DNA of 43,357 nucleotides from Desulfovibrio desulfuricans (GTDB taxonomy: Bacteria; Desulfobacterota; Desulfovibrionia; Desulfovibrionales; Desulfovibrionaceae): positions 1 to 43,357 of the forward strand of contig SUVB01000030.1 of NCBI GenBank assembly GCA_015062205.1, read 5' to 3'. The notes beneath the pieces were generated by a model. It did not search any database. It saw nothing but the letters and a program-made list of their open reading frames with translations, and had not been told where the DNA came from. Position numbers and translations under genes: made by a program. How positions within the stretch are numbered: the stretch's first letter is position 1; the number at the start of each line of letters is the position of its first letter. Shown here piece after piece: positions 8,121 through 17,144 of this stretch.

Positions 8121-8423
8121 GCGTTCTCCCGGCCGGGAACGCCGGCCTTTTTCGGGCACACAGGCCGGAGCGCGTCAACGCGCGGCGCACCGCTCCGGAA
8201 ACGTGCCGGACGAAACGCCCTGAAAAGCCTGTCTGCGCCGACGGCCGCATCAGCAGCCCGTCGCGCCGTGACCGCGCGGGGAAGGGAAACACGTTTTCCC
8301 CGCGGAACAACGACGCCGTATACGCGGATTTCTGCAGAAAAGCCCAATGCGTCTGCTCTGCCTGTTCTACTCCGCCTTGTGTCCCACATCCGGCCGCCGG
8401 GGTCAAGCCGCCGTGTGCCGGGT
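8121..8423. other. intergenic gap upstream of era
   Basis: No gene is supported here. The one clear structure is GGCCGG-GAACG-CCGGCC (8131-8147), next to five T on the plus strand. It could terminate plus-strand transcripts or, on the minus strand, sit as a leader hairpin directly before the era ribosome site. Confidence 0.4.
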
Positions 8424-9563
8424 TCAGGCGCCCTCGGCGGCGCGGGCCGCCTCGTCGGGATACAGGGCCATGATGCGCGCCAAGAAATCCGCATAGCGCC
8501 CGGCCGCGACGGCCTGCCGGGCCTCGCGCACGAGTTGCAAAAAATACGTCAGGTTGTGCAGGGAATTGAGCCGGAACGCCAGCAGTTCCCTGCTCACGTA
8601 AAGGTGCCGCAAATAGGCCCGCGAGAAGGTGCGGCAGGTGTAGCAGCCGCAGGCCGGGTCCAGGGGGCCGTCGTCCTCGGCATATTCCCGCCGCTTGATG
8701 TTGATCTTGCCCTGCGAGGTGTACAACGTGCCGTTGCGGGCATTGCGCGTGGGCAGCACGCAGTCGAACATGTCCACACCGGCGTGGATGCCGACGGCGA
8801 TGTCCAGAGGCGTGCCCACCCCCATGAGGTAGCGCGGCTTGTCCGCAGGCAGCAGCGGGGCCGTGTGGTACAGCAGATCGTACATCATGGCCTTGGGTTC
8901 GCCCACGGAAAGCCCGCCTATGGCAAAACCTTCAAAATCCATCCCGCACAATTCCTGCACGGAGCGCTCGCGCAACTCCCTGAAAAATCCCCCCTGCGTA
9001 ATGCCGAAGAGCAGGTTGTGCGCCGTGCCCGCCGGGTAGGCCCGGCGCGCGCGCCGGGCCCAGCGCGTGGTCAGGGCCAGAGATTTCTCGGTATATGCGC
9101 GGTCCGCGCCGTAGGGCACGCATTCGTCCAGCACCATCATGACGTCGGAATTGAGGTTGCGCTGGATGGACACCACCTTCTCCGGCGTGAAAAGGTGGCG
9201 GGAGCCGTCGAGATGCGAACGGAACTCCACCCCCTCCTCGCGGATCTTGCGCAGGGAACTCAGGCTGAACACCTGAAAACCGCCGCTGTCCGTCAGGATG
9301 GCCCCGGGCCAAGAGGCGAAGCCGTGCAGACCGCCGCGCCGGGCCACCAGCTCGTCGCCGGGGCGCAGGTAGAGATGATAGGTATTGCCCAAGATGATGG
9401 GCGCGCCGATGGCCGCCAGATCGTCCGGGGCCACGGCCTTGACCGAACCCACCGTGCCCACGGGCATGAAGACGGGCGTGGGGATGACGCCGTGGGCCGT
9501 GCGCAGCAGTCCCGCCCGGGCCGCGCCGTCCCTGTGTTCTATGGCGAATACGGGTTGCAACAT
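8424..9563 (-). CDS. tgt: queuine/preQ1 tRNA-guanine transglycosylase
   Basis: Exchanges guanine at wobble position 34 of GUN-anticodon tRNAs for the queuosine precursor preQ1. The 379-residue length is typical. Substrate motifs include [17 protein letters not shown], the nucleophile region [17 protein letters not shown] and [14 protein letters not shown]. The zinc site near the C-terminus is [12 protein letters not shown] followed by [10 protein letters not shown] (CxCxxC plus His). The ATG at 9563 is where homology begins. No Shine-Dalgarno sequence precedes it, and a promoter-like pair sits so close that the mRNA could be leaderless. It is divergent from alr. Confidence 0.94.
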   Translation of the reverse strand: MLQPVFAIEHRDGAARAGLLRTAHGVIPTPVFMPVGTVGSVKAVAPDDLAAIGAPIILGNTYHLYLRPGDELVARRGGLHGFASWPGAILTDSGGFQVFSLSSLRKIREEGVEFRSHLDGSRHLFTPEKVVSIQRNLNSDVMMVLDECVPYGADRAYTEKSLALTTRWARRARRAYPAGTAHNLLFGITQGGFFRELRERSVQELCGMDFEGFAIGGLSVGEPKAMMYDLLYHTAPLLPADKPRYLMGVGTPLDIAVGIHAGVDMFDCVLPTRNARNGTLYTSQGKINIKRREYAEDDGPLDPACGCYTCRTFSRAYLRHLYVSRELLAFRLNSLHNLTYFLQLVREARQAVAAGRYADFLARIMALYPDEAARAAEGA

Positions 9564-9869
9564 GCCGCGCAGACTATCCGCAAGCGAGGCCGGACGCAAG
9601 AGGCTGCGCCCTGTGCGGCACAGGGCGCAGCCGGGGTTTGGCGTTGCGCGCCATACGGCAGGCCGGAGCAGGAAAAAGCTTCCGCTGCTGAAGGGGCAGA
9701 ACAACAGCATCCTTGCGCCGCAAAGGATCAGACGCGCCTGCCCTGCCGCGTGTCTTTCCGCATCTTGTGCCGCACGGACGTTGGTGATACCTACAAAGGC
9801 TGCCGTGCGCGGTCCGGCCGCGCCTTCCGTTCACAAACCAAGCCTGATTTTGACCACAAGGAAGTTCCC
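9564..9869. other. intergenic gap between divergent tgt and alr
   Basis: Apart from the weak tgt promoter-like pair and the alr ribosome site (AAGGAAG, 9858-9864), I see no gene or clear structure. The open frame running through it upstream of alr has no start support and no recognisable domain. Confidence 0.45.
9571..9599 (-). promoter_or_regulatory. weak promoter-like pair for tgt
   Basis: On the minus strand TTGCGT (9599-9594), 17 bases, TAGTCT (9576-9571), then 7 bases to the tgt ATG at 9563. Each hexamer matches consensus at only three positions. Its placement would put the transcription start at or next to the start codon. Confidence 0.25.
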
Positions 9870-11000
9870 GTGAACGACTGCACGTTTTCCCCGGCACGCT
9901 GTCATATTGACCTGGGGGCCATCGCCCGCAATTTCGCCCGCCTCGGCCCGGCGGCAACCCTTATGCCCGTCATCAAGTCCGACGCTTACGGCCACGGCCT
10001 GCTGCCCGTGGCCCGCGCCCTCACCGAAGCCGGCGCGCGGCAGTTCGCCGTGGGCATCGTGGACGAGGGCGTGGCCCTGCGAGAGGCCGGTCTGGCGCAA
10101 CGCGTCGTGACGCTGCTGGGCGCGCAGTCCGATGCGGACTGGGAAGCGGCGCGCGCACACGGCATCATCCCGGCGGTGGGCGATTTTGAACAGCTGGAAC
10201 GCGCGGCCGCCCACAGCGGCACCGGGGCCGCGCTGCGCATCGCCGTACAGTGCGAGACGGGCATGGGACGCCTAGGCTTCACCGAGGAAGACCTGCCCCG
10301 GCTCATGGACCGCCTGCGGGGCATGCCGGGCGTGGAACCGGCACTGGCCGTCTCACATTTTGCCTGCGCCGACATGCCGGAGCAGGAGGGCTACACCGCC
10401 GCGCAACAGCGCCGCTTTGCCGCCATGACCGACGCCCTGCGCGCGGCCTTCCCCTCCATGCAGCGCTCGCTGGCCAACACGGCGGGCCTTCTCGGACGGC
10501 GCGGCACAAACTGCGAGGCGGCCCGACCGGGGCTCGCCATCTACGGCGGCAACCCCTTCGGAGCAGCCGGACCGGACGACGCGCCGGCGCTGGAATGGGC
10601 CATGAGCGTTTGCGCCCCCGTGCTCTCCGTGCGCAGGCTGGCCGCAGGGCAGAGCGTGTCGTACGGGCGCACGTTCACCGCCCCCCGTCCCCTGACGGTG
10701 GCCGTGGTGGGCATCGGCTACGCGACAGGTTTTGCCCGCGCCCTGTCCAACCGTGCGGCCATGCTCGTCAACGGCCGCCGCGCCCCGCAGGTGGGGCGGG
10801 TCTGCATGGGGCTGACCATGCTGGACGTCACCGACGCCGGGCCGGTGCGACCGGGCGACCCGGCCTGGGCCCTGGGCGGCCCCGCCGCAGCGGGCGAGCG
10901 CCCCGTGACCCCGCAGGAGTTGGCCGACCTGCTGGGCACCATCCCCTACGAAGTGCTCTGCCTCATGGGCGGCATGAATCCGCGCGTCTATCATAACTGA
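9870..11000 (+). CDS. alr: alanine racemase
   Basis: A PLP enzyme that interconverts L- and D-alanine for peptidoglycan. The 376-residue length is typical of family members. The PLP lysine is in PVIKSDAYGHGLLPVARAL, near residue 35. The catalytic tyrosine of the C-terminal beta domain is in GQSVSYGRTFTA. TGMGRLGF, SLANTAGLL and RPGLAIYGGNPF are further family motifs, and the end PYEVLCLMGGMNPRVYHN matches the family. GTG at 9870 is chosen as start because AAGGAAG lies about 6 bases upstream. The gene is divergent from tgt and stands ahead of the ribosomal protein operon, which has its own promoter. Confidence 0.95.
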   Translation: MNDCTFSPARCHIDLGAIARNFARLGPAATLMPVIKSDAYGHGLLPVARALTEAGARQFAVGIVDEGVALREAGLAQRVVTLLGAQSDADWEAARAHGIIPAVGDFEQLERAAAHSGTGAALRIAVQCETGMGRLGFTEEDLPRLMDRLRGMPGVEPALAVSHFACADMPEQEGYTAAQQRRFAAMTDALRAAFPSMQRSLANTAGLLGRRGTNCEAARPGLAIYGGNPFGAAGPDDAPALEWAMSVCAPVLSVRRLAAGQSVSYGRTFTAPRPLTVAVVGIGYATGFARALSNRAAMLVNGRRAPQVGRVCMGLTMLDVTDAGPVRPGDPAWALGGPAAAGERPVTPQELADLLGTIPYEVLCLMGGMNPRVYHN

Positions 11001-11055
11001 TAGGCGCAACTGACGGAATGCGCCCGGTCGCCATGCGCAATTTCCGACGCTGCGC

Positions 11056-11084
11056 TTGACAGCGCGCCGCAGCCGCCGTATAAA
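11056..11084 (+). promoter_or_regulatory. near-consensus sigma70 promoter of rpsF operon
   Basis: TTGACA (11056-11061), a 17-base spacer, then TATAAA (11079-11084). It lies after the alr stop codon and about 60 bases before rpsF, giving a leader of roughly 50 nt. A strong promoter fits a ribosomal protein operon. Confidence 0.85.
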
Positions 11085-11096
11085 TGCCGTTCCTTG

Positions 11097-11118
11097 CTCG
11101 CGTCCGGGCGGACGCGGG
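11097..11118 (+). promoter_or_regulatory. hairpin in the rpsF leader, possible S6:S18 autoregulation site
   Basis: CTCGCGTCC (11097-11105) pairs with GGACGCGGG (11110-11118) around a GGGC loop: 9 bp with one G-T pair. In many bacteria the S6:S18 complex binds a structured leader of rpsF and represses it. Position fits, but I cannot confirm the specific CCG bulge of that motif. Confidence 0.35.
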
Positions 11119-11143
11119 CTGCCAATCCAAAAGGAGAACACTC

Positions 11144-11452
11144 ATGCGGAAATTTGAAACCCTGCTGCTCCTTTCCCCGGAGCTTTCCGCCGAAAACCGC
11201 GAGGGCGTCATCACGGGCCTCACGGCAATCATCGAGCGCGAAAAGGGCGTCATGGTCGAAGTGGACAACTGGGGCATGCGCGATCTCGCCTACCCGGTGC
11301 GCAAGCTGATGCGCGGCTTTTACGTGCGCCTGGAATACCAGGGCCCGGCCGAGTTGGTGGCCGAGCTGGAACGCAATATCCGCATCACTGACGGCATTTT
11401 CAAGTTCGTGACCGTCAAGCTGGCCGACGAAACGGCCGGGGAGGTCGCCTGA
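11144..11452 (+). CDS. rpsF: 30S ribosomal protein S6
   Basis: A 102-residue primary structural protein of the 30S platform that pairs with S18. [15 protein letters not shown] at the start, the [19 protein letters not shown] core and [19 protein letters not shown] are characteristic. ATG at 11144 has AAGGAG 8 bases upstream (11131-11136). The next gene, rpsR, starts 1 base after the stop. It is the first gene of rpsF-rpsR-rplI-dnaB. Confidence 0.97.
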   Translation: MRKFETLLLLSPELSAENREGVITGLTAIIEREKGVMVEVDNWGMRDLAYPVRKLMRGFYVRLEYQGPAELVAELERNIRITDGIFKFVTVKLADETAGEVA

Positions 11453-11453
11453 C

Positions 11454-11717
11454 ATGGCTTTCAAGAAAAAATTCGCCCCGCGCCGCAAGTTCTGCCGCTT
11501 CTGCGCCGACAAGGAACTGCCCCTGAACTACAAGCGCCCCGACATCCTGCGCGACTTCATCACCGAGCGCGGCAAGATCATCGCCCGCCGCATCACGGGC
11601 ACCTGCGCGCACCATCAGCGCCTGCTGACCCGTGAGATCAAGCGCGCCCGCCAGATGGCACTGCTCATCTACACCGCGACGCACGACTCCGTCGTCAAGA
11701 AAAAGAGCAACATCTAA
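11454..11717 (+). CDS. rpsR: 30S ribosomal protein S18
   Basis: An 87-residue protein that binds 16S rRNA together with S6. It has the conserved [20 protein letters not shown] and [20 protein letters not shown] segments. It keeps a CRFC pair near residue 14 and a Cys-His-His in TCAHH, the cysteine-containing form of S18 that may bind zinc. It is tightly coupled to rpsF and is followed by the rplI ribosome site AAGGAGG. Confidence 0.97.
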   Translation: MAFKKKFAPRRKFCRFCADKELPLNYKRPDILRDFITERGKIIARRITGTCAHHQRLLTREIKRARQMALLIYTATHDSVVKKKSNI

Positions 11718-11727
11718 GGAGGCGCAC

Positions 11728-12246
11728 ATGAAACTCATACTTCGCGCCGATGTGGAAAATCTCGGCAATCTCGGCGACGTGGTCGAGGTCAAGCCCGGCT
11801 ACGGCCGCAACTATCTTCTGCCCCAGGGCTTGGCCATGGTGGCCTCCGACGCCAACCTCAAGGCCTTTGAGTTGGAGCGCAAAAAGCTGCAGGCCCGCAT
11901 GGACGCCCTGCGCGCCGAAGCCCAGAGCATGCAGACCCGTCTCGAGGCCCTGGAAGTGGTCATCCCCATGCATGTGGGCGACAATGACAAGCTCTACGGT
12001 TCCGTCACCTCCAGCATCATCGGCGACGCCTTGGCCGCCCTCGGGGTGGAGGTGGACCGCCGCCGCATCCTCATGGACGCGCCCATCCGCACCCTTGGCG
12101 AACATCCCGTGCGCGTGCGCCTGCACGCCAGCGTCATTGCCGTGGTGCCGGTGAAGGTCATTTCCGACCACCAGCCCGAAGCCGAAGAGGAGCCGGCCCC
12201 CGAAGCGCCCGCCGCCGAGGCTGAGGCTGCCGAGGCTGCGCAGTAG
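11728..12246 (+). CDS. rplI: 50S ribosomal protein L9
   Basis: A 172-residue protein with two globular domains joined by a long helix; it binds 23S rRNA at the base of the L1 stalk. The N-terminal motif LGDVVEVKPGYGRNYLLPQG and the C-terminal domain (LYGSVTSSIIGDALAALGVE, then IRTLGEHPVRVRLH) are clear. The last 25 residues are an Ala/Glu-rich tail not seen in short L9 proteins. ATG at 11728 has AAGGAGG 6 bases upstream. Confidence 0.97.
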   Translation: MKLILRADVENLGNLGDVVEVKPGYGRNYLLPQGLAMVASDANLKAFELERKKLQARMDALRAEAQSMQTRLEALEVVIPMHVGDNDKLYGSVTSSIIGDALAALGVEVDRRRILMDAPIRTLGEHPVRVRLHASVIAVVPVKVISDHQPEAEEEPAPEAPAAEAEAAEAAQ

Positions 12247-12253
12247 GCCGGGC

Positions 12254-13750
12254 GTGGCTCCCCGCAACGAAACAACTTCCGCCCCCGGCCCCGCGGCCGG
12301 GGGCGCGCCTTTTGCGCAGGAGCGCGGGCAGGCGTCTGCGGCCCGGGCTCCGCGCGGCCGGTCCGCCGAACGGGCCGAGGCCGACCTTGTGCAACGCGTG
12401 CCGCCGCACAATGCGGAGGCGGAACAGGCGGTGCTGGGCGGCATTCTCATGCGCCCCCAGCTCATGCACAGCATTGTGGACCGGCTGACAGCCGAAGATT
12501 TCTACCTTCCCGCGCATACCGTCATCTTCAGGTCGTTTCTGGAGCTGTACCGCAAATCCGCGCCCATCGACCTCATTTCCGCTGCGGAACAGCTCAGGAG
12601 CATGAACGCGCTGGAAGAGGCCGGGGGCGCCGTCTACCTTGGCGAACTGGCCCAAGCCGTGGTCTCCGGCGCCAATGCGGAGTACTACGCCGACATCGTG
12701 CGCGACAAGGCCCTACAGCGCGGCCTCATCAACGCCTGTTCCGGCATCATCGCCAACTGCTACGACGCCTCGCGCGAGGTGAGCGAACTGCTGGACGAAT
12801 CGGAACAGGCCGTCTTTGCCATCTCGCAACGCACGTCCGGCAAGGATTTCAGTTCCACGCAGGATCTGCTGGGCAAGGTGTTCGACAACCTCTCCAAACT
12901 GGCGGACGCCAAGGACGTCATCACCGGCGTCACCACCGGCTACACCCGGCTGGACAAACTGACCGCCGGGCTGCAGCCTTCGGACCTCATCATTGTGGCC
13001 GCCCGCCCCAGCATGGGCAAGACAGCCTTCGCCATGTGCATGGCCCTGCACGCGGCCGTGCGCCAGAGCGTGCCCGTGGCCGTCTTTTCGCTGGAAATGA
13101 GCAAGGAACAACTCATGCAGCGCATGCTGGCGGTGTGGGGCAAGGTGGATCTCTCCAAGCTCAGGCGGCCCTCGCTGCTGACGGACGAAGACTGGCAGCG
13201 CCTCTACAGCGCAGCGGACGTCGTGGCCCGCGCGCCCATTTATATTGACGACACGCCCGCCCTGTCCACGCTGGAGCTGCGCGCCCGGGCCCGCCGCCTC
13301 AAGGCGGACAAGGGCCTCGGCCTTGTGGTGGTGGACTATCTGCAGCTCATGCGCACCAGCCGCCGGACAGACTCGCGGGAACTGGAAATATCCGACATTT
13401 CCCGCTCCCTCAAGGGACTCGCCAAGGAGATGGACGTGCCGGTGGTGGCGCTCTCGCAGCTCAACCGCAAGGTGGAGGAGCGGGGCGACAAGCGCCCCAT
13501 GCTCTCGGACCTGCGTGAATCCGGCGCCATTGAGCAGGATGCCGACGTCATCATGTTCGTCTACCGCGACGACGTGTACAAGTACCAGAAGCCCGCTGAG
13601 CGCCCGCCCCAGGGCATAGCTGAAATTATTATCGGCAAGCAGCGCAACGGCCCGGTGGGCATTGCGGAATTGATGTACATGTCGCCCTACACTTCCTTTG
13701 AGGATATCGCCCCGGACTGGATGCCCCCCCCCTCCGAAAACGGCGCGTAG
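12254..13750 (+). CDS. dnaB: replicative DNA helicase DnaB
   Basis: The hexameric ATPase that unwinds DNA at the replication fork. An N-terminal primase-interaction domain starts at VPPHNAEAEQAVLGGILMRP. The RecA-like C-terminal domain has Walker A in ARPSMGKTAFAM, FSLEMSKEQLMQRML, Walker B in VVVDYLQLMR and DLRESGAIEQDADVIMFVYR. No intein is present. The start is uncertain: GTG at 12254 gives a Pro/Ala-rich 45-residue N-terminus with a weak ribosome site, and another GTG (12388) lies directly before the conserved domain. It is coupled to rplI across 7 bases. Confidence 0.95.
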   Translation: MAPRNETTSAPGPAAGGAPFAQERGQASAARAPRGRSAERAEADLVQRVPPHNAEAEQAVLGGILMRPQLMHSIVDRLTAEDFYLPAHTVIFRSFLELYRKSAPIDLISAAEQLRSMNALEEAGGAVYLGELAQAVVSGANAEYYADIVRDKALQRGLINACSGIIANCYDASREVSELLDESEQAVFAISQRTSGKDFSSTQDLLGKVFDNLSKLADAKDVITGVTTGYTRLDKLTAGLQPSDLIIVAARPSMGKTAFAMCMALHAAVRQSVPVAVFSLEMSKEQLMQRMLAVWGKVDLSKLRRPSLLTDEDWQRLYSAADVVARAPIYIDDTPALSTLELRARARRLKADKGLGLVVVDYLQLMRTSRRTDSRELEISDISRSLKGLAKEMDVPVVALSQLNRKVEERGDKRPMLSDLRESGAIEQDADVIMFVYRDDVYKYQKPAERPPQGIAEIIIGKQRNGPVGIAELMYMSPYTSFEDIAPDWMPPPSENGA

Positions 13751-13843
13751 CCTCTCGCATTTTCATACGTTCCTGCAAAAAAAATTTCCTGTACTCCTTT
13801 TACTATGTGAATACTTTGCCTACGCAGTATATACTATAATACA

Positions 13844-13873
13844 TTGACAGCATCTATTCTGTTTATTTATAAT
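13844..13873 (+). promoter_or_regulatory. perfect-consensus sigma70 promoter with no gene directly downstream
   Basis: TTGACA (13844-13849), an 18-base spacer, then TATAAT (13868-13873). Both hexamers match consensus exactly. The next start codon is 310 bases away and has a promoter of its own. In an AT-rich spacer a chance match is more likely than in the GC-rich bulk. Confidence 0.5.
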
Positions 13874-14075
13874 ATCTCATATATAACAGTAATATTCCAT
13901 ATTTTTTCTGCATTATTATTTAAGGAAATGTCATACATATTAAATATATTATTTTGAGAATATTATCACAATAACATTCATTATCAAGAAAACATCCTGA
14001 AAATTCGGGAACTGCTGGATTTTCGCCATATTTTCAAGTCAAGGCAACAAACGGCAGTTTTTTTCCCTTCATTCA

Positions 14076-14104
14076 TTGACAAGTTTGTCAAAGCGTGCTG
14101 TATT
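14076..14104 (+). promoter_or_regulatory. promoter of the RRM protein gene with overlapping dyad
   Basis: TTGACA (14076-14081), 17 bases, TGTATT (14099-14104). The -35 lies inside an inverted repeat, TTGACAA-GT-TTGTCAA (14076-14091), that could be an operator. The leader of about 72 nt can form a hairpin around an ACGT loop, CCGATAAT with GTTGTCGG (near 14123-14142), including two G-T pairs. Confidence 0.6.
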
Positions 14105-14183
14105 GCCCTTCAGGGGCCGCGTACCGATAATACGTGTTGTCGGAAACTGCGCGGGAATATTGCTTTTTTTGAGAGGGTGTTTC

Positions 14184-14450
14184 ATGTCTAAGTCCATCTA
14201 TGTCGGGAACCTTCCCTGGTCCGCCACGGAAGAACAGGTTCAGGATCTCTTTGCCGAGTACGGCAACGTGCTGTCCGTCAAGCTCATCAGCGACAGGGAT
14301 ACCGGCCGCGCCCGCGGTTTCGGTTTTGTGGAAATGGATGACAGCGAAGCCGATGCCGCCATCGAAGCTCTGGACAACTACAGCTTCGGCGGACGCACGC
14401 TGCGCGTCAATGAAGCAAAACCCCGCGCTCCGCGTCAGCCCCGCTACTAG
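14184..14450 (+). CDS. RRM-domain RNA-binding protein
   Basis: An 88-residue protein consisting of one RNA recognition motif and a short basic tail (PRAPRQPRY). RNP2 is IYVGNLPW (residues 5-12) and RNP1 is RGFGFVEM in the second half. Such small glycine-poor RRM proteins are common in deltaproteobacteria and cyanobacteria, where several are cold-induced RNA chaperones. A cold role here is inference. ATG at 14184 is supported by GAGAGGG upstream. It is a single-gene unit with its own promoter and a strong terminator. Confidence 0.9.
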   Translation: MSKSIYVGNLPWSATEEQVQDLFAEYGNVLSVKLISDRDTGRARGFGFVEMDDSEADAAIEALDNYSFGGRTLRVNEAKPRAPRQPRY

Positions 14451-14537
14451 ATTGGCGCACGGCGCACGGTAAATCCGCGCGGAGGCGGGGCCTGCTGCAA
14501 GGGTTTCCGTCCGTCTGCGATTTCGGATGTCATCGAC

Positions 14538-14575
14538 AGCCGGTTTCTTCCCCGGGAAGGAATCGGCTTTTTTTT
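14538..14575 (+). terminator. Rho-independent terminator after the RRM gene
   Basis: AGCCGGTTTCTTCC (from 14538) pairs with GGAAGGAATCGGCT (to 14568), a 14-bp stem with two G-T pairs and a short CCGG-type loop, followed by eight T (14568-14575). Confidence 0.87.
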
Positions 14576-14614
14576 CTGCCGCATCTTTGCCGCGCATTCC
14601 GCGCATCGCCCGCC

Positions 14615-14643
14615 TTGCCCATTGCCGCAAATTTTGCCATGAT
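14615..14643 (+). promoter_or_regulatory. possible promoter of the SLOG-like gene
   Basis: TTGCCC (14615-14620), 17 bases, CATGAT (14638-14643); four of six matches in each hexamer. It lies after the RRM terminator and about 65 bases before the next start codon. Confidence 0.3.
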
Positions 14644-14707
14644 GCCGCTTGGAGTCGCGGCCGGTCCACGGCCCGCCGTCACGTCCGACACTTTTCAGGA
14701 GGCTGAC

Positions 14708-15262
<555 letters not shown>

Positions 15263-15370
15263 GTCAGGCCGCGAAGGCATCTTTGGCGCGGCCCCCGGAC
15301 GGGACGTCTCTGACGCCCGCACGGGGCCGCGCCCATATTCCACGCCCCGTCGCGCACTCACGGAGACGCT

Positions 15371-15850
15371 ATGAGTTGCCGGTTCACCCCCGCCGAGCAG
15401 ACCGTCCTGCGCATCGTGCAGGACAACCTGCCGGACTCGCTCACCCCCTATGCCGACATGGCCCGTCAGGCGGGCCTGACGGAAGCCGAAGTCATAGATC
15501 TGCTTGCCGGGCTGAAGAAATCCGGGGCGATCCGTCGCTTCGGGGCCAGCATCAAGCACCAGCGCACCGGGTGGACGCATAACGCCATGGTGGCTTGGAT
15601 TGTCCGGCCCGACCAGGTGGAAGCCTGCGGCGAGAAGGTCGCGCAGCACGACCACATTTCCCATGTGTATTACCGCCCCAGCCCTGCGCCCGACTGGCCC
15701 TACGAACTATACACCATGATCCACGGGCGCAGCGAGGCGGAATGCCGCAGCGTGGTGGACGACATCCTGCGCGACACCCCCCTGCGCGAGCATGCCGTGC
15801 TGCGCAGTCTCAAGGAACTGAAAAAAATTTCCATGACCTATTTCGCCTGA
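15371..15850 (+). CDS. siroheme decarboxylase subunit (Lrp/AsnC-like, AhbA/AhbB type)
   Basis: The family forms heterodimers that decarboxylate siroheme to 12,18-didecarboxysiroheme in the alternative heme pathway of sulfate reducers and archaea. This 159-residue protein has an AsnC-type winged helix-turn-helix ([20 protein letters not shown], then [19 protein letters not shown]) and a C-terminal ligand-binding half with [20 protein letters not shown] and [10 protein letters not shown]. It lies 13 bases upstream of hemL, the entry enzyme of tetrapyrrole synthesis, which favours an enzymatic rather than regulatory role. Which subunit it is (AhbA or AhbB) cannot be decided here, and the partner is not in the window. 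Confidence 0.82.
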   Translation: MSCRFTPAEQTVLRIVQDNLPDSLTPYADMARQAGLTEAEVIDLLAGLKKSGAIRRFGASIKHQRTGWTHNAMVAWIVRPDQVEACGEKVAQHDHISHVYYRPSPAPDWPYELYTMIHGRSEAECRSVVDDILRDTPLREHAVLRSLKELKKISMTYFA

Positions 15851-15863
15851 CAAGGAGTTCCCC

Positions 15864-17135
15864 ATGGACGACGCTTCCCGGCAACTTTTCGAGCGGGCCT
15901 GCGCGGTCATTCCCGGCGGCGTCAACAGCCCCGTGCGCGCCTGCCGCAATGTGGACAGCCTGCCCCTGTTCATTGCCGAAGGGCACGGCTCCCACCTGCG
16001 CGATGTGGACGGCCGCGAATATATCGACTTTGTCCTCTCCTGGGGCCCCATGATTCTGGGCCATGCCGAACCTTCCGTCACTGCGGCCGTGCGTGAGGCG
16101 GCAACACGCGGTGCCAGCTACGGCGCGCCGTGCCCGGATGAGGTCGCCCTGGCCGAAGAAGTGACGGCCGCCATGCCTTCGCTGGAAATGGTGCGCATGG
16201 TCAACTCCGGCACGGAGGCCACCATGAGCGCCCTGCGCCTGGCCCGTGCCGTCACCGGACGCGACAAGGTGCTCAAGTTCATCGGCTGCTACCACGGTCA
16301 TGCCGATCCCTTCCTGGCCGCCGCCGGTTCCGGCCTGGCCACGCTCTCCATTCCCGGCACGCCCGGCGTGCCCGCCGCCGTGACGGCCGACACCCTGCTG
16401 GCCCCCTACAACAATCTTGCCGCCGTGGAGGAGTTCTTCACGCGACATGGCGGGAGCATCGCCGCCGTCATCGTGGAACCCGTGGCCGCCAACATGGGCC
16501 TTGTGCCGCCCGGGGCGGGCTTCCTCGAAGGGCTGCGCGCCCTGACCGCACAACACGGCAGCCTGCTTATCTTTGACGAGGTCATCACCGGCTTTCGCGC
16601 GGCCTATGGCGGCGCGCAGGCCCGCTTCGGCATAGACCCGGATATCACCACGTTCGGCAAGATCATCGGCGGCGGCCTACCCGTGGGCGCGTTCGGCGGC
16701 AAACGCCGTTTCATGGAGCGCATAGCGCCGCAGGGCGACGTGTACCAGGCGGGCACGCTTTCCGGCAATCCGCTGGCCATGGCCGCCGGTCTGGCAACCC
16801 TGCGCCTGCTCAAGCATGCCGATTATGACGCGCTTGAACGGCGCACTGCCGCCTTTGCCGGGGAACTGCGCAGCATCCTCGCCGCCAAGAACGTGCCCAT
16901 CCAGGTGCCCACGCTGGCCTCCATGTTCTGCCCCTATTTCTGCGAGCGCGAAGTTGTCGACTATGCAGGCGCCAAATGCTGCGACCAGAAGCTCTTCACC
17001 GCCTTCTACAAGCAGATGCGCGCGCAGGGCGTCTACCTCGCGCCCTCCGGATTCGAAACCGGCATGGTCTCCTTCGCGCATACGGATGACGACTTCAGCA
17101 AGGCTCTCGACGCCGCCCGCGCCGTGCGATTCTAG
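15864..17135 (+). CDS. hemL: glutamate-1-semialdehyde 2,1-aminomutase
   Basis: Converts glutamate-1-semialdehyde to 5-aminolevulinate, the first dedicated tetrapyrrole precursor, with a PLP/PMP cofactor. The 423-residue length is standard. The N-terminal [18 protein letters not shown], the substrate gate region [37 protein letters not shown], and the PLP lysine in [18 protein letters not shown] are all present. ATG at 15864 has AAGGAG 7-8 bases upstream. It is co-oriented with the siroheme decarboxylase before it and cbiG after it (9-base gap). Confidence 0.96.
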   Translation: MDDASRQLFERACAVIPGGVNSPVRACRNVDSLPLFIAEGHGSHLRDVDGREYIDFVLSWGPMILGHAEPSVTAAVREAATRGASYGAPCPDEVALAEEVTAAMPSLEMVRMVNSGTEATMSALRLARAVTGRDKVLKFIGCYHGHADPFLAAAGSGLATLSIPGTPGVPAAVTADTLLAPYNNLAAVEEFFTRHGGSIAAVIVEPVAANMGLVPPGAGFLEGLRALTAQHGSLLIFDEVITGFRAAYGGAQARFGIDPDITTFGKIIGGGLPVGAFGGKRRFMERIAPQGDVYQAGTLSGNPLAMAAGLATLRLLKHADYDALERRTAAFAGELRSILAAKNVPIQVPTLASMFCPYFCEREVVDYAGAKCCDQKLFTAFYKQMRAQGVYLAPSGFETGMVSFAHTDDDFSKALDAARAVRF

Positions 17136-17144
17136 GAAGGGCGC

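Larger units (their letters stand above)
13751..14183. other. AT-rich intergenic region with two promoter-like sites
   Basis: About 330 bases (13780-14075) are strongly AT-rich, unlike both flanks. They contain a perfect TTGACA/TATAAT pair (13844-13873) and end in a run of seven T (near 14057-14063). A second promoter (14076-14104) serves the downstream RNA-binding protein. No open frame with a ribosome site was found. AACTGC (near 14009-14014) can pair with GCAGTT just before the T run, so a small RNA between 13880 and 14064 is possible. Confidence 0.45.

Noticed and set aside
7176..9869. A long N-terminal extension in frame with alr
   Set aside because: It runs antisense through era and tgt; the alr domain and its ribosome site begin at 9870.
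9870..11000. alr and yggS as duplicate alanine racemases
   Set aside because: YggS lacks the C-terminal beta domain with the catalytic tyrosine; only alr has it.
15371..15850. Lrp/AsnC transcription regulator
   Set aside because: The fold agrees, but adjacency to hemL and the YYRP-type C-terminal segment fit the siroheme decarboxylase family better.
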